64,000 nt of DNA from Paenibacillus tianjinensis (lineage in GTDB: Bacteria; Bacillota; Bacilli; Paenibacillales; Paenibacillaceae). A model generated the notes under the pieces. It was not told where the DNA came from. It made no database searches and saw only the letters and a list, made by a program, of their open reading frames with translations. The translations under genes were made by a program, and so were the position numbers. Shown one piece after another: positions 25,203 through 33,781 of this stretch (the stretch's first letter is position 1; each line of letters starts with the position of its first letter). The stretch is from contig NZ_CP070969.1 of the NCBI RefSeq assembly GCF_017086365.1, positions 2,666,001-2,730,000 of the forward strand, in the 5' to 3' direction.

Positions 25203-28200
25203 TTACATTAATTTAAACAATCCGTAAATGATAACTGCTGCTTGAGCACGCGTTGCGTTGCTGGCAGGGGCAAATGTCCCATCCACCATGCCGCTCACAA
25301 TCCCGGATTGTTGCAATGCTTTAATTGCTTCTTCTGCATAGACCGAAATGCTAGAATCATCGGCAAACTTGATTTCATTAACGGTATTTTGCAGCTTGAC
25401 ATTTGCCTTCGCTGCGGCTCGATACAGCATAACGGCCATTTCCTGCCTGCTGATTGCATCGTTGATGCCGTAAGATCCGTCCGCTTTTCCGTTGACGATA
25501 CCGAGCTGTTGGGCTGAAGCAATTGCTTGATAATACCAGGTGCCTTCCTTCACATCTGTAAAGGTGCTGTTTGTCTTATCGCTGTTCAGATCAAGCGCAT
25601 TCATCAGCATTTGGATGAACTCGGCTCTGGTAACCTGATTGTTCGGCGCGAAAGCTCCAGTTTCAACTCCTGCAACAATACCTCGCGCTTCGAGAGCTTG
25701 GATGCTTTCCACCGCCCAAGGCACATTGTTCACGTCTTTGAATGCGGAAGCATTGGTCTTGGCAACGTATTTGCTGAAGTGCTTCGGAGTAAATTCGACT
25801 TTGCCCGTCGCTGTGTTGTACTTCCCGTTTTTGACGATTTCCAGCTTGCCGTTATCATCGATGTTATAGACGATGACATTGTTTGGATTTTCACCCGGCT
25901 TCAGGGTGTAACCCATGCTGACTTTAACGTCATTTCCGGTGAATTTCGAAATTTTCGTGCCGTTGATGCTTAAGTTGAAATTGTAGACGGTATTTCCGGC
26001 TACTTGGCTCCTTGCCGCGTCGGACAGCGACGCCGGGTCTACGACGGCCACGGACAATTGAACGTTGCCGGTACCGCTCGCGTCGTTGTGCTTCAGCAAT
26101 TTCGGATCGATTGTAACAGTTGCCAAACCAGTGTCGATGGCGATCGATTGGATCTGATCCGAAAGTGCTTGAACTTGATCTGCCGGCAATTTGACTTGAA
26201 CTTCTTTAACGCCGGCAGCGGGTTGTACTTGAATCGTCACGGATTTGTCTGTTGATTGACTGACTGCTTGATGGAAATCACTCGAACTGATGGTTACGGA
26301 AGCTGTACCGTTGCTGTCCGGCTGAGCCTTTGTAGTGATATGATTTTTATCAATTGTGATGTTAGATCCCTGCGTCGTAGTCGTAGTCGTAGTCGTAGTC
26401 GTAGTCGTAGTCGTAGTCGTAGGCGTCGGGGTCGGCGTTGGTGTAGGCGTAGGTGTAGGCGTAGGCGTCGCAGCTTTGACTGTTACAACGCTTGTTGCTG
26501 TAAACCCGCCATCAACAGTCGTTGCGGTAATCGTTGCAGTTCCTGCTTTGACAGGAGTAACAACGCCATTGTTGTCCACAGTCGCAACGCTCGAGTCGCT
26601 GGAGCTCCACGTCACAGCTTTGTTCGAAGCGTTGTTCGGTAGAACTGTTGCCATCAATGTTGCAGCGGTGCCCCCTGCTGTGAGCGATAAGGTCGATTGG
26701 TCTAGCGTAACCCCGGTTACCGATGTCGTAGTCGGAGTTGGTGCGGCCGCAAGTTCCAACGTGCCAATCTGGAATAGATCCTGATAAGCCGTCCCGCTAG
26801 CGTCGTTCCAAGCGTACGCGCCAATGCGCGCACCGTTCATCGCTTCGTTCACCTGAGTGTCAAAGCCGATATGAGTGCCAATCGCGGGCGAAATTTGGAT
26901 AAACGGAATCTTCATCTCGACATTGTAGGAGTACGTATCCTCGTTGACTGTCGTCGCAGAGGTCATCTTCGTTGCAATACCTTGATTATCCGTCATGCCT
27001 GCGTCTACCGTTGCAAAGCCGTCATACCGAACGCGGTAATGTCCGGAAGCGTTTGAATACATGGCGCTGGAGCCGTTGGTCAGGTCAACAACCACTTCGA
27101 CTGAATCCTGTTCCCAAGGGTTTGCGTTCCCCTTGTCCAACGGTTCGGATGGATCTTTGGTCACCTGTGCGAGTACGTACAGGTTCGCGTTGTCCCACAA
27201 CATGCGAGCGGTAGCGGCCGGCATGTGCGCATCCGCCTTCGTGTTGCCTGCTTGCGTTACATTGATATTGATAGGCGTTGTCGAATTCCAAATGTCGTCT
27301 ATATTGCCGTCGATGTTCGGCGTTCCCTTCGCGGCTGTTGAGGTTTTGCCCCCGGCAGGCTTTGTCGGAGCGTGGTAATTCGCAAGGTAATTAGCCGGGT
27401 CAATCACGGCGTAAAACGCGTCTTTCGGGTACAGGTTGCCGTCGAACAGCAACGGGCTGCCTTCAGACAACCAGCTGTTGGTGTCTGTCAACCCCCAGAT
27501 GGAGATGCGCTGCACCGTGTCCCTGAAGTTGGGATCGGTATAAACCTGCATCAACCGCGCGTACTGTGCGGCTTGGGCTTTTACCTGCTCGGTTGTCTGC
27601 TGTTTGTTCGTTCCTGCGGAGATGTCCAGCTCGCTGATTGAAACTTTGACGCCGATATTCTTGAACATCTGTATCGTCTTTCTCTGATTATTAGGGTTGG
27701 TGCCGAGGCCGTTATGCTCTTGCAAGCCGACGCCCTGTATGAGCTGCTTGCCAGGGTGATCCAAGGCCCAACGGTCATTAATGTCTTTCACCATGTCGCG
27801 AACTGCTGCGGCCTTATTCTGGTCATCCATGCTATAGTCGTTGTAGTACAACAGGACGTTGTAATTCGGCTCCGCCGCACGGGCGTACTTGAACGCCTGT
27901 TCGACGTAGTTCGCGTCCGTCGCCTTCAGCCACGGGGTGGATTTCAGGTAGCTGTGCCAGTCTGTCGGACTAAGAGAGCTGTCACGGACGGTGCCACTCA
28001 TCGCTTCGTTAACGACGTCCCATGAGATGATGTTCTGCGTGCTCGCGTTGAACTTGTCGTCAAAATGCGTGAGCACCGCGTTAATGTACGCGTTCATGTT
28101 CGCATACGCCCCATCCGCGGTCAGACCTGGGTTGGATGGAGTCGAGTCGGAGCTGGAGATCTTATCGTTGTTCAGCCATGGAATCGATTGCCCTTCCCAG

Positions 28201-29054
28201 ACGAGCGTATGCCCATGTACTTTTAGGCCATTGTCGATCGCGCTCTGAAGCTCCTTGTCCGCTTCGTCAAAGCTCAGATCCGCGACGTTATGCGTAGAGG
28301 CGCTGGTGCCGATCAGCGAAGCTGGCTTCATCGCGTTCTCAGGCGTCACAACGCCGAACTGGGCTTTCAGGACGGGCATGATTGAGTCTTGCATGTAATA
28401 TGGGCCGATGATGTTGCCCATCAAATAATCCGGGTACGTATCCTTAATGCTTGGCAAGGTGAGTACATCCGGGTTAATCGTTGGTGTTGGTGCAGCACCA
28501 ATATTATTTACAGTAGTTAATGTAGCCGCTCCGCTTGATGTAAAGAGACCAACCGTTTGGTCGTCAAAGTTGGCTGTGTAAACAACAGTGCCACTCGCGT
28601 CTTTAATAACAAAGTTATCGATGTAGTAAGTTATATTCTTGGCATCCGTATTTCCGCTATCACCTTTTTTAACATACTGGATATTGGAGCCACTTGTGTC
28701 TGTATAAGTATACATTGCTGAATAGGAATTCCAAGCTGGGCTTGCCGCGCTTAAAGCTCCTGAGTCTTTAATCCAGTTGTAGCCGCTAGTTTGTAGAACA
28801 ATGCCTGCCACATCTTGGTCAGGGGTGTATAAATCATATGAGAAGGTGTAGGTTGTACCGGCAATGAGATTTAAGCCGCTTGCTCCTGTAGGTATTTGCA
28901 CGCCATCCCACTGTTTCCCGCCTGTAGTTTGAACCTTTAAGACATAATTTCCGTCCGTACTTGCCGCACTTGCCTTTTGCGCGATCCCAAACTGCGGCAA
29001 AAACAATGCAACCGCAAGCACTAACATCAAAATCTGCTTAATCCGTTTGTTCAT
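25203..29054 (-). CDS. S-layer-anchored multidomain GH10 endo-1,4-beta-xylanase
   Basis: 1283 residues from ATG 29054, behind GGGAGGGGAAG; the frame is open upstream but without a ribosome binding site. In order: signal peptide (1-31); CBM4/9/22-type carbohydrate-binding module (~32-165); GH10 catalytic domain (~195-560) with acid/base Glu350 in Trp-Asp-Val-Val-Asn-Glu-Ala and nucleophile Glu475 in Ile-Ser-Glu-Leu-Asp-Ile-Ser; CBM9-like module (~565-760); Big2 Ig-like domain (~765-855); Thr-Pro then poly-Thr linker; an unrecognised beta domain; three SLH domains (~1110-1283). The SLH repeats bind wall polysaccharide, so the enzyme is held on the cell surface to cut xylan. A cre-like site upstream predicts CcpA repression. 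Single gene. Confidence 0.95.
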   Translation of the reverse strand: MNKRIKQILMLVLAVALFLPQFGIAQKASAASTDGNYVLKVQTTGGKQWDGVQIPTGASGLNLIAGTTYTFSYDLYTPDQDVAGIVLQTSGYNWIKDSGALSAASPAWNSYSAMYTYTDTSGSNIQYVKKGDSGNTDAKNITYYIDNFVIKDASGTVVYTANFDDQTVGLFTSSGAATLTTVNNIGAAPTPTINPDVLTLPSIKDTYPDYLMGNIIGPYYMQDSIMPVLKAQFGVVTPENAMKPASLIGTSASTHNVADLSFDEADKELQSAIDNGLKVHGHTLVWEGQSIPWLNNDKISSSDSTPSNPGLTADGAYANMNAYINAVLTHFDDKFNASTQNIISWDVVNEAMSGTVRDSSLSPTDWHSYLKSTPWLKATDANYVEQAFKYARAAEPNYNVLLYYNDYSMDDQNKAAAVRDMVKDINDRWALDHPGKQLIQGVGLQEHNGLGTNPNNQRKTIQMFKNIGVKVSISELDISAGTNKQQTTEQVKAQAAQYARLMQVYTDPNFRDTVQRISIWGLTDTNSWLSEGSPLLFDGNLYPKDAFYAVIDPANYLANYHAPTKPAGGKTSTAAKGTPNIDGNIDDIWNSTTPININVTQAGNTKADAHMPAATARMLWDNANLYVLAQVTKDPSEPLDKGNANPWEQDSVEVVVDLTNGSSAMYSNASGHYRVRYDGFATVDAGMTDNQGIATKMTSATTVNEDTYSYNVEMKIPFIQISPAIGTHIGFDTQVNEAMNGARIGAYAWNDASGTAYQDLFQIGTLELAAAPTPTTTSVTGVTLDQSTLSLTAGGTAATLMATVLPNNASNKAVTWSSSDSSVATVDNNGVVTPVKAGTATITATTVDGGFTATSVVTVKAATPTPTPTPTPTPTPTPTTTTTTTTTTTTTTTTQGSNITIDKNHITTKAQPDSNGTASVTISSSDFHQAVSQSTDKSVTIQVQPAAGVKEVQVKLPADQVQALSDQIQSIAIDTGLATVTIDPKLLKHNDASGTGNVQLSVAVVDPASLSDAARSQVAGNTVYNFNLSINGTKISKFTGNDVKVSMGYTLKPGENPNNVIVYNIDDNGKLEIVKNGKYNTATGKVEFTPKHFSKYVAKTNASAFKDVNNVPWAVESIQALEARGIVAGVETGAFAPNNQVTRAEFIQMLMNALDLNSDKTNSTFTDVKEGTWYYQAIASAQQLGIVNGKADGSYGINDAISRQEMAVMLYRAAAKANVKLQNTVNEIKFADDSSISVYAEEAIKALQQSGIVSGMVDGTFAPASNATRAQAAVIIYGLFKLM
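26374..26469. repeat. In-frame hexanucleotide repeat encoding the Thr-Pro/poly-Thr linker
   Basis: Tandem GTCGTA-type hexamers (poly-Thr, 26374-26420) pass into GTAGGC/GTAGGT hexamers (Thr-Pro repeats, to 26469). Slippage by whole units would change linker length without a frameshift. Confidence 0.85.
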
Positions 29055-29167
29055 CGTGTTACTTCCCCTCCCAAAATAAATATTATAGAGCCTCCCGGCA
29101 TTCGCCGAGGCTTGCGGCACAAGGGTTTTCTTGTACCACCACCCTGTCGATAAATTTGGCAATCCAA

Positions 29168-29181
29168 TTAAAGCGTTTACA
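29168..29181 (-). promoter_or_regulatory. cre-like CcpA operator upstream of the xylanase
   Basis: On the minus strand it reads TGTAAACGCTTTAA, one mismatch from the consensus TGWAANCGNTNWCA. It lies about 115 bp before the start codon. Confidence 0.6.
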
Positions 29182-29281
29182 TTTTTATCGGAATATGTCC
29201 TCCTTTCGAGAATTTCAATTCAATGATACTGCAGATGAAAGCGGTTTACAGTACACAAATTTAAGAAGGAACCACTATATT

Positions 29282-29867
29282 TTATAGCTCAACTTTCGGT
29301 GCAACCAAGCCAGGTGGTGGAGTATAGCAGGTGGAAATTCTGTTTGGAAAGGCTAAAGATAAGCCACCAATAGCGAGTCTTGGATGGTTGGAAGCCATTT
29401 CAGACATTAAGCATAGACAGCCAGAAAGTAGGCCTGAAAGTGATTGAGCCTCGAAAAAGAAAGCCGGGGAGGTCGACTTTTTCGAAAGTACGGAAGTCAA
29501 TATTTATCCGTGCGTTAAAGGCGAGCATGGATGAGCTCTTCAGGGGTCGCAGAGCCAGGCATGCTTTACAATGAATTCATCGCAACTTGGGAGAACCTGT
29601 CCGGTCTCTCGGCGGAGATTATGACAAACGACCGAACACAAGTTACGAAAGCAGCATATGAGGAGAATCTGGAATCAAACATCACGGACTTGGCAGTACG
29701 GCTATTGTTGAACCCATTCGCACTCGTGGTACGGTTCACCTCGATTAATCCAAAACGACAGCTATGATGGTTGACTTGTTGTTGAATCCTCTCACATAAG
29801 TTTAATGCGTTGACTTCTAATGAAAACTTGTTTTTTGAACCATCCAATGGTACACAATCAATGAATA
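29282..29867. other. Intergenic stretch without a recognisable gene
   Basis: The 874-bp gap 29055-29928 contains the xylanase 5' region and the cre-like site. The remainder has only short frames on both strands, none with a good ribosome binding site or a recognisable motif. It may be decayed coding sequence, but I cannot name a source. Confidence 0.4.
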
Positions 29868-29877
29868 TTAAAATAGA

Positions 29878-29912
29878 CCAGAACTCTCCAATGAGAAATT
29901 CTGGCCTTCTGT
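29878..29912 (-). terminator. Terminator of the sulfurtransferase gene
   Basis: CCAGAA (29878-29883) and TTCTGG (29899-29904), with inner TCTC/GAGA pairs, precede TCTATTTT on the minus strand. Confidence 0.7.
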
Positions 29913-29928
29913 TGGACTTAGCCTACTG

Positions 29929-30822
29929 TTATAGGTTTATCGGCTTTTCTTCGTCTCCGGTTGCTATGGGGTTGTACCCGTAACTAATCCAGTCACTCCA
30001 GCTCCCCGCATACAGCCGCACCTTCTTATACCCGGCCTTCTCCAAGGCCAGTACATTCGGGCAGGCAGTCACGCCGGAGCCGCAGTAGACGATGATCTCA
30101 CGGTCTTTGTCAAGTCCTGCGAAGTGTGCTTCAAGTTCCTCTGCACTCTTATAGCTGCCGTCTGCATGTTGTGTATCTTTCCAGAAGTAATTGACCGCAC
30201 CGGGAATATGTCCGGCTTTCTTATCCAAGGTCTCATTCATGCCCTGGTAGCGGTCATTCGCACGTGAGTCGATCAATACGATCCTAGTAGATGGGGAAGA
30301 GGAAGCGTCACCCCCAACATTAGCCGTCTTCTCCGATACCTGCCGAACCTCTTCAACATCTGCCAGCATTTGCGGCTGCACATTCGGCACAAATGAACTT
30401 GGCACCCGCACTGGCTGATGATTTGTGACTGGGAATTTCTCCGCTTTCCACTGGCTGAAGCCACCCTCCAAGATGAATACCTGCTCATGCCCCAGGTAGC
30501 GCAGCAGCCACCACAGCCTTGCAGCATTCATACCGCTCTCATCATCGTAAGCCACGATGCGTGAATCGTTTCCGATTCCGAGCTTCGAGAGACGTGCCGC
30601 AAGCACCTGCGGATCGGGAAGCGGATGTCGCCCGCCGTGTTCACCCACAGGGCTGGACAGATCCATCTCTAAATCGAGATATACTGCACCGGGGATATGC
30701 TCCTGTTCGTAGCTCTCCCGGCCAGCATCAGGTTTACCGAGTGTAAACCGGCAGTCTATTATAGTTTGTTCCGGCTCATAGAGTCTGGCGAGCAGCCAGC
30801 GTTTAGAGACAGTAGCGTCCAT
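29929..30822 (-). CDS. Two-domain rhodanese-type sulfurtransferase
   Basis: 297 residues, started at ATG 30822 with AAAGGATG upstream; longer starts lack a ribosome binding site. Two rhodanese domains: an inactive N-terminal one (His-Ile-Pro-Gly-Ala-Val-Tyr-Leu-Asp) and a C-terminal one with active Cys247 in Tyr-Cys-Gly-Ser-Gly-Val-Thr-Ala. The CGSGVTA loop is typical of thiosulfate or 3-mercaptopyruvate sulfurtransferases, which pass sulfane sulfur to cyanide or thiols. Cytosolic, single gene. Confidence 0.92.
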   Translation of the reverse strand: MDATVSKRWLLARLYEPEQTIIDCRFTLGKPDAGRESYEQEHIPGAVYLDLEMDLSSPVGEHGGRHPLPDPQVLAARLSKLGIGNDSRIVAYDDESGMNAARLWWLLRYLGHEQVFILEGGFSQWKAEKFPVTNHQPVRVPSSFVPNVQPQMLADVEEVRQVSEKTANVGGDASSSPSTRIVLIDSRANDRYQGMNETLDKKAGHIPGAVNYFWKDTQHADGSYKSAEELEAHFAGLDKDREIIVYCGSGVTACPNVLALEKAGYKKVRLYAGSWSDWISYGYNPIATGDEEKPINL

Positions 30823-30889
30823 TGGAATCCCATCCTTTATCCTGTGATGTGTACTTGGCATTATTATAACGGAAATGAAGAGGGGGTGC

Positions 30890-30973
30890 ATGTCCGACCT
30901 TAAATCCGCTTTCAGAGATTTGACACAGCCAGACTCTGATTTTACAATTGCCTTTGAGCTGATAGATCAATGA
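30890..30973 (+). other. Possible 27-codon leader ORF (doubtful)
   Basis: ATG 30890 sits behind GAAGAGGGGG and opens 27 codons ending in TGA at 30971-30973, where ATGA overlaps a possible start of the phosphotransferase. A strong promoter lies inside this ORF (30920-30948) and argues against translation as a leader. Kept as a low-confidence alternative. Confidence 0.2.
30920..30948 (+). promoter_or_regulatory. Sigma-A promoter of the phosphotransferase gene
   Basis: TTGACA (30920-30925), 17-bp spacer, TACAAT (30943-30948). It predicts a transcript start near 30955, leaving a short leader with GAGAGAGG before GTG 30991. Confidence 0.65.
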
Positions 30974-30990
30974 GAGAGAGGCTTAAGCCT

Positions 30991-31986
30991 GTGGAAACTA
31001 TAGTAAGTAAGGCCTGGCCGGAATGGGCCGGGACACTGCGGAGACGGAGCGGGGGCTGGAATAACACCACCTATTTTGTGGAAAATCAGACAAAACGCGC
31101 AGTCCTCCGTGTATATGATACGCATAAGGACAAAGCGAAGATTGAATATGAGCACGCCGTGCTCCAGCAGCTGGGGAGCCAAAGCCTGCCTTTTCAAGTA
31201 CCTGTACCCGTAGCTGCAACAAATGGTGAAACTATGATTCAGATTGGAGAGAGTGGGAAATTCGCCTGCTTGTTCCGGTATATCGACGGAGATACACCTA
31301 ACGAGGAAGCCTCAGGATATGCCGAATCCTTCGGGGTGGCTGCAGGCGTTCTTTCGGCTGTGCTGGCTGATATCAATCCCCGACTTACTCCGGTGTACCG
31401 GCCTTATTATGAGCTGCGGACATCCTATCCGCTGTGCAATACAGAGGTCATCCGCGAGCTGTGTCTTCATCCGCCGGAACCATTTAGGGAATTAGGTGTG
31501 GAACTGGAAATGCTATACAAGGCTTATGAGAACATTACAGATTCGCTACATGAGCTCTCGGGACTGCCGCATCAATTGGTACATGGTGACTTGAATGCTT
31601 CTAATCTTCTGGTCCAGTCAACCAATCCTAGTGAGGTAGCTGCTCTGCTTGATTTTGAATTCTGCACCTATGATCTGCGGGTGATAGAGCCTGCTGTTAT
31701 ACTGTCCGGACTGCTGGGACATGCGGAGGACAAGTCGATGATCCGCAGGTTTTGCCGAGGATTCAGACGTATTGTCCGGCTCTCACCGGCCGAGATCAGC
31801 GCGATTCCAGTACTGATGCTGCTGCGGAAGATTGATGTTTTCCTTCATTTTGTCACCCGTTTCCTTGAAGGTACCGATGAATCCGGTGTGCTTCATGAAC
31901 AGATCAGGCTACTGTCAGCAGATTTAATTCAGCTGTCAGACGGAACAGCGGAAATCATGGCCATTCTGCGCGAAGAGCAGGAATGA
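30991..31986 (+). CDS. APH/choline-kinase-like phosphotransferase
   Basis: 331 residues with GTG 30991, chosen because GAGAGAGG lies 10 bp before it and the promoter at 30920-30948 would leave an in-frame ATG 30970 almost without leader; the ATG start remains possible. The kinase fold is clear: catalytic loop His-Gly-Asp-Leu-Asn-Ala-Ser-Asn-Leu-Leu and metal Asp in Leu-Leu-Asp-Phe-Glu-Phe. Family members phosphorylate aminoglycosides, choline or homoserine-type alcohols. Substrate not predictable; no resistance claim is made. Confidence 0.82.
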   Translation: METIVSKAWPEWAGTLRRRSGGWNNTTYFVENQTKRAVLRVYDTHKDKAKIEYEHAVLQQLGSQSLPFQVPVPVAATNGETMIQIGESGKFACLFRYIDGDTPNEEASGYAESFGVAAGVLSAVLADINPRLTPVYRPYYELRTSYPLCNTEVIRELCLHPPEPFRELGVELEMLYKAYENITDSLHELSGLPHQLVHGDLNASNLLVQSTNPSEVAALLDFEFCTYDLRVIEPAVILSGLLGHAEDKSMIRRFCRGFRRIVRLSPAEISAIPVLMLLRKIDVFLHFVTRFLEGTDESGVLHEQIRLLSADLIQLSDGTAEIMAILREEQE

Positions 31987-31996
31987 GCCGGGAAGG

Positions 31997-33385
31997 CTAT
32001 AACTCATTCCCATTGGCCGGTTTCACCGAAGCTCCTTTGCTGTTCAGGATCTCTTTATAGATCTCAATGGCTAGTGCTCTTGAACTCTTAAGATGGACGA
32101 TGGCATCCGGTCTGGGCAGATGGATGAGTTTATCCGGCAAATCTGCCAGCTCCGGCAGCCATGTCCGGATGTAGCTTCCGCTTGGATCATGAGTTTGGGA
32201 TTGGGTTACCGGATTCATAATCCTGAAATAAGGCGAGGCATCGAAACCGAGAGAAGAGCTCCAGAGCCAGCCGCCCCGGTTCAGCACATTGTCATAATCA
32301 CTTAGCTTCAGCCTGAAGTAACGCTCCCCATAAATAAACGGACAGCCAAGATTTTTGGTCAGGAACATGGCGGTAATCATCCGCAGACGGTTAGGCATCC
32401 AGCCGGTTTCGTTCAGTTGGGTCATAGCGGCATCGATTACCGGAATACCTGTCCTTGCCATAGACCAAGCCTCAAAGTACTTCGTTCCCAGACGACCCAG
32501 ATCATAAACCTTCTCATAGCTGAAAAAATCAGCATCCATGCGGGCCTGATATAAGTAGAAATCCCGCCAGGCCAGCTGCCTCAGCCATTCTTCAAATCCT
32601 CCTTCTTCTTGTGTCAAGCGGCTGTAAACCGTACGTGCTGAAATTGCCCCTGTATTGAGATGGCGGCTGATCCGGCTGGTGCTCTCCAGAGCATAGCGGT
32701 CACGGCTTATTTGATAATCCTGCAAATTCAGATTTAGAAAATGCTCAAGCGAACGGCCTGCATCTATCTTCTGTCCTGCAAGGTCTGGCTGATCTAATTG
32801 CAGTTTAACCTCTTCCGGAACCATAAAATCCTGGGCAATCCGTTCGTCCAGTGCTGATGTTTCCAGATCAGCCAAGGCTGATGAATAAGGCGGCCGAAAC
32901 CGCTCGGTGAGGTAGCTGCGCCAGCGGCGGTAGAACGGGGTGAATACCTTGAAGGGCTCACGGCGTCCGCTCCACTCCATGAAATCGTCCAGATCGCAGA
33001 GCATACTGTCATGATAGAGAGTGAGAGGAATGCCCAATTCTTCCGACGTGTTACGCAGGCTTTGATCTCTATGTATTGCATAGGGGGTGTAATCGGCATG
33101 AATCATTAATTCCTGAACCGGATAGGCTTCACTCAGTCTCCTGACAATGGTATCAGGCTCACCGTAAAGAATGTGTAGCTGCTTCCCCTGAAAGGCATAG
33201 GCCTGCTGCAGGCTGGATACGTGAGCTAGGAAGTTAGTCCCGCTATGCTCCAGATAGCGCTGTTTGCGCAGCAGGAAGGGCTCCAGGATAAGCACATGCA
33301 GGCTGCGGGAACCGGCAGCACGGATGGCATCAAAGGCCGGAAGATCGGTAGTCCGCAGATCCTTGCGGTGAATGAAAAGAATCAT
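31997..33385 (-). CDS. phrB: Deoxyribodipyrimidine photolyase
   Basis: 462 residues, ATG 33385 behind GGAAAGGAAATCC. N-terminal antenna domain (Arg-Lys-Asp-Leu-Arg-Thr-Thr-Asp) and C-terminal FAD domain with Trp-Arg-Asp-Phe-Tyr, Trp-Met-Pro-Asn-Arg-Leu-Arg-Met, Asp-Tyr-Asp and Asn-Arg-Gly-Gly-Trp-Leu-Trp-Ser-Ser-Ser, the class I CPD photolyase signature. Uses blue light and FADH- to split cyclobutane pyrimidine dimers. Convergent with the phosphotransferase (10 bp between stops) without a clear terminator. Confidence 0.95.
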   Translation of the reverse strand: MILFIHRKDLRTTDLPAFDAIRAAGSRSLHVLILEPFLLRKQRYLEHSGTNFLAHVSSLQQAYAFQGKQLHILYGEPDTIVRRLSEAYPVQELMIHADYTPYAIHRDQSLRNTSEELGIPLTLYHDSMLCDLDDFMEWSGRREPFKVFTPFYRRWRSYLTERFRPPYSSALADLETSALDERIAQDFMVPEEVKLQLDQPDLAGQKIDAGRSLEHFLNLNLQDYQISRDRYALESTSRISRHLNTGAISARTVYSRLTQEEGGFEEWLRQLAWRDFYLYQARMDADFFSYEKVYDLGRLGTKYFEAWSMARTGIPVIDAAMTQLNETGWMPNRLRMITAMFLTKNLGCPFIYGERYFRLKLSDYDNVLNRGGWLWSSSLGFDASPYFRIMNPVTQSQTHDPSGSYIRTWLPELADLPDKLIHLPRPDAIVHLKSSRALAIEIYKEILNSKGASVKPANGNEL

Positions 33386-33517
33386 TTATCAGGATTTCCT
33401 TTCCGTTATGAATTGAAATGTTTATTACCAGCACTTGTCTATAATACGATGGATGATGAAGTTTTGGCGATATGCAGTTCATGCTTATGTAACTGGAAAT
33501 CAACATTACATAAGAAA

Positions 33518-33565
33518 AGAGAGTATGCCGGCAGCAGTTGAGGCTAAGGCATACTCTCTTTTTTG
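33518..33565 (+). terminator. Orphan intrinsic-terminator-like hairpin
   Basis: 12-bp perfect arms (33518-33529 with 33548-33559) are followed by TTTTT. No annotated gene ends here: the flanking genes both start away from it. A TATAAT at 33440 lies 78 bp upstream. The gap 33386-33781 otherwise contains only the 5' regions of the divergent genes. Confidence 0.65.
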
Positions 33566-33781
33566 GGGCTTTCAATGCCGTCCAGAATATTGTACGTGTT
33601 ACGGATGCCGAGATTTCCGGTGTACGTTCTGCGTCCTCCCCAATAATTTGGTTGGGAGACTACTGTGGTGAAAAATAATAAAATCCATATCTTTACAACA
33701 TGATTATCTTAGTGTACTATGTAACTAACACACCGATACAGAAAACCTGAACCTTAATTTACTCGATATAGGGAGGATACC

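Noticed and set aside
26256..26784. Plus-strand frames rich in Arg-Ser or poly-Val
   Set aside because: They are mirror images of the Thr/Pro linker repeat in the xylanase gene and have no ribosome binding site.
30991..31986. Aminoglycoside resistance kinase
   Set aside because: Only the general kinase motifs are visible; nothing specific to drug-modifying subfamilies is seen.
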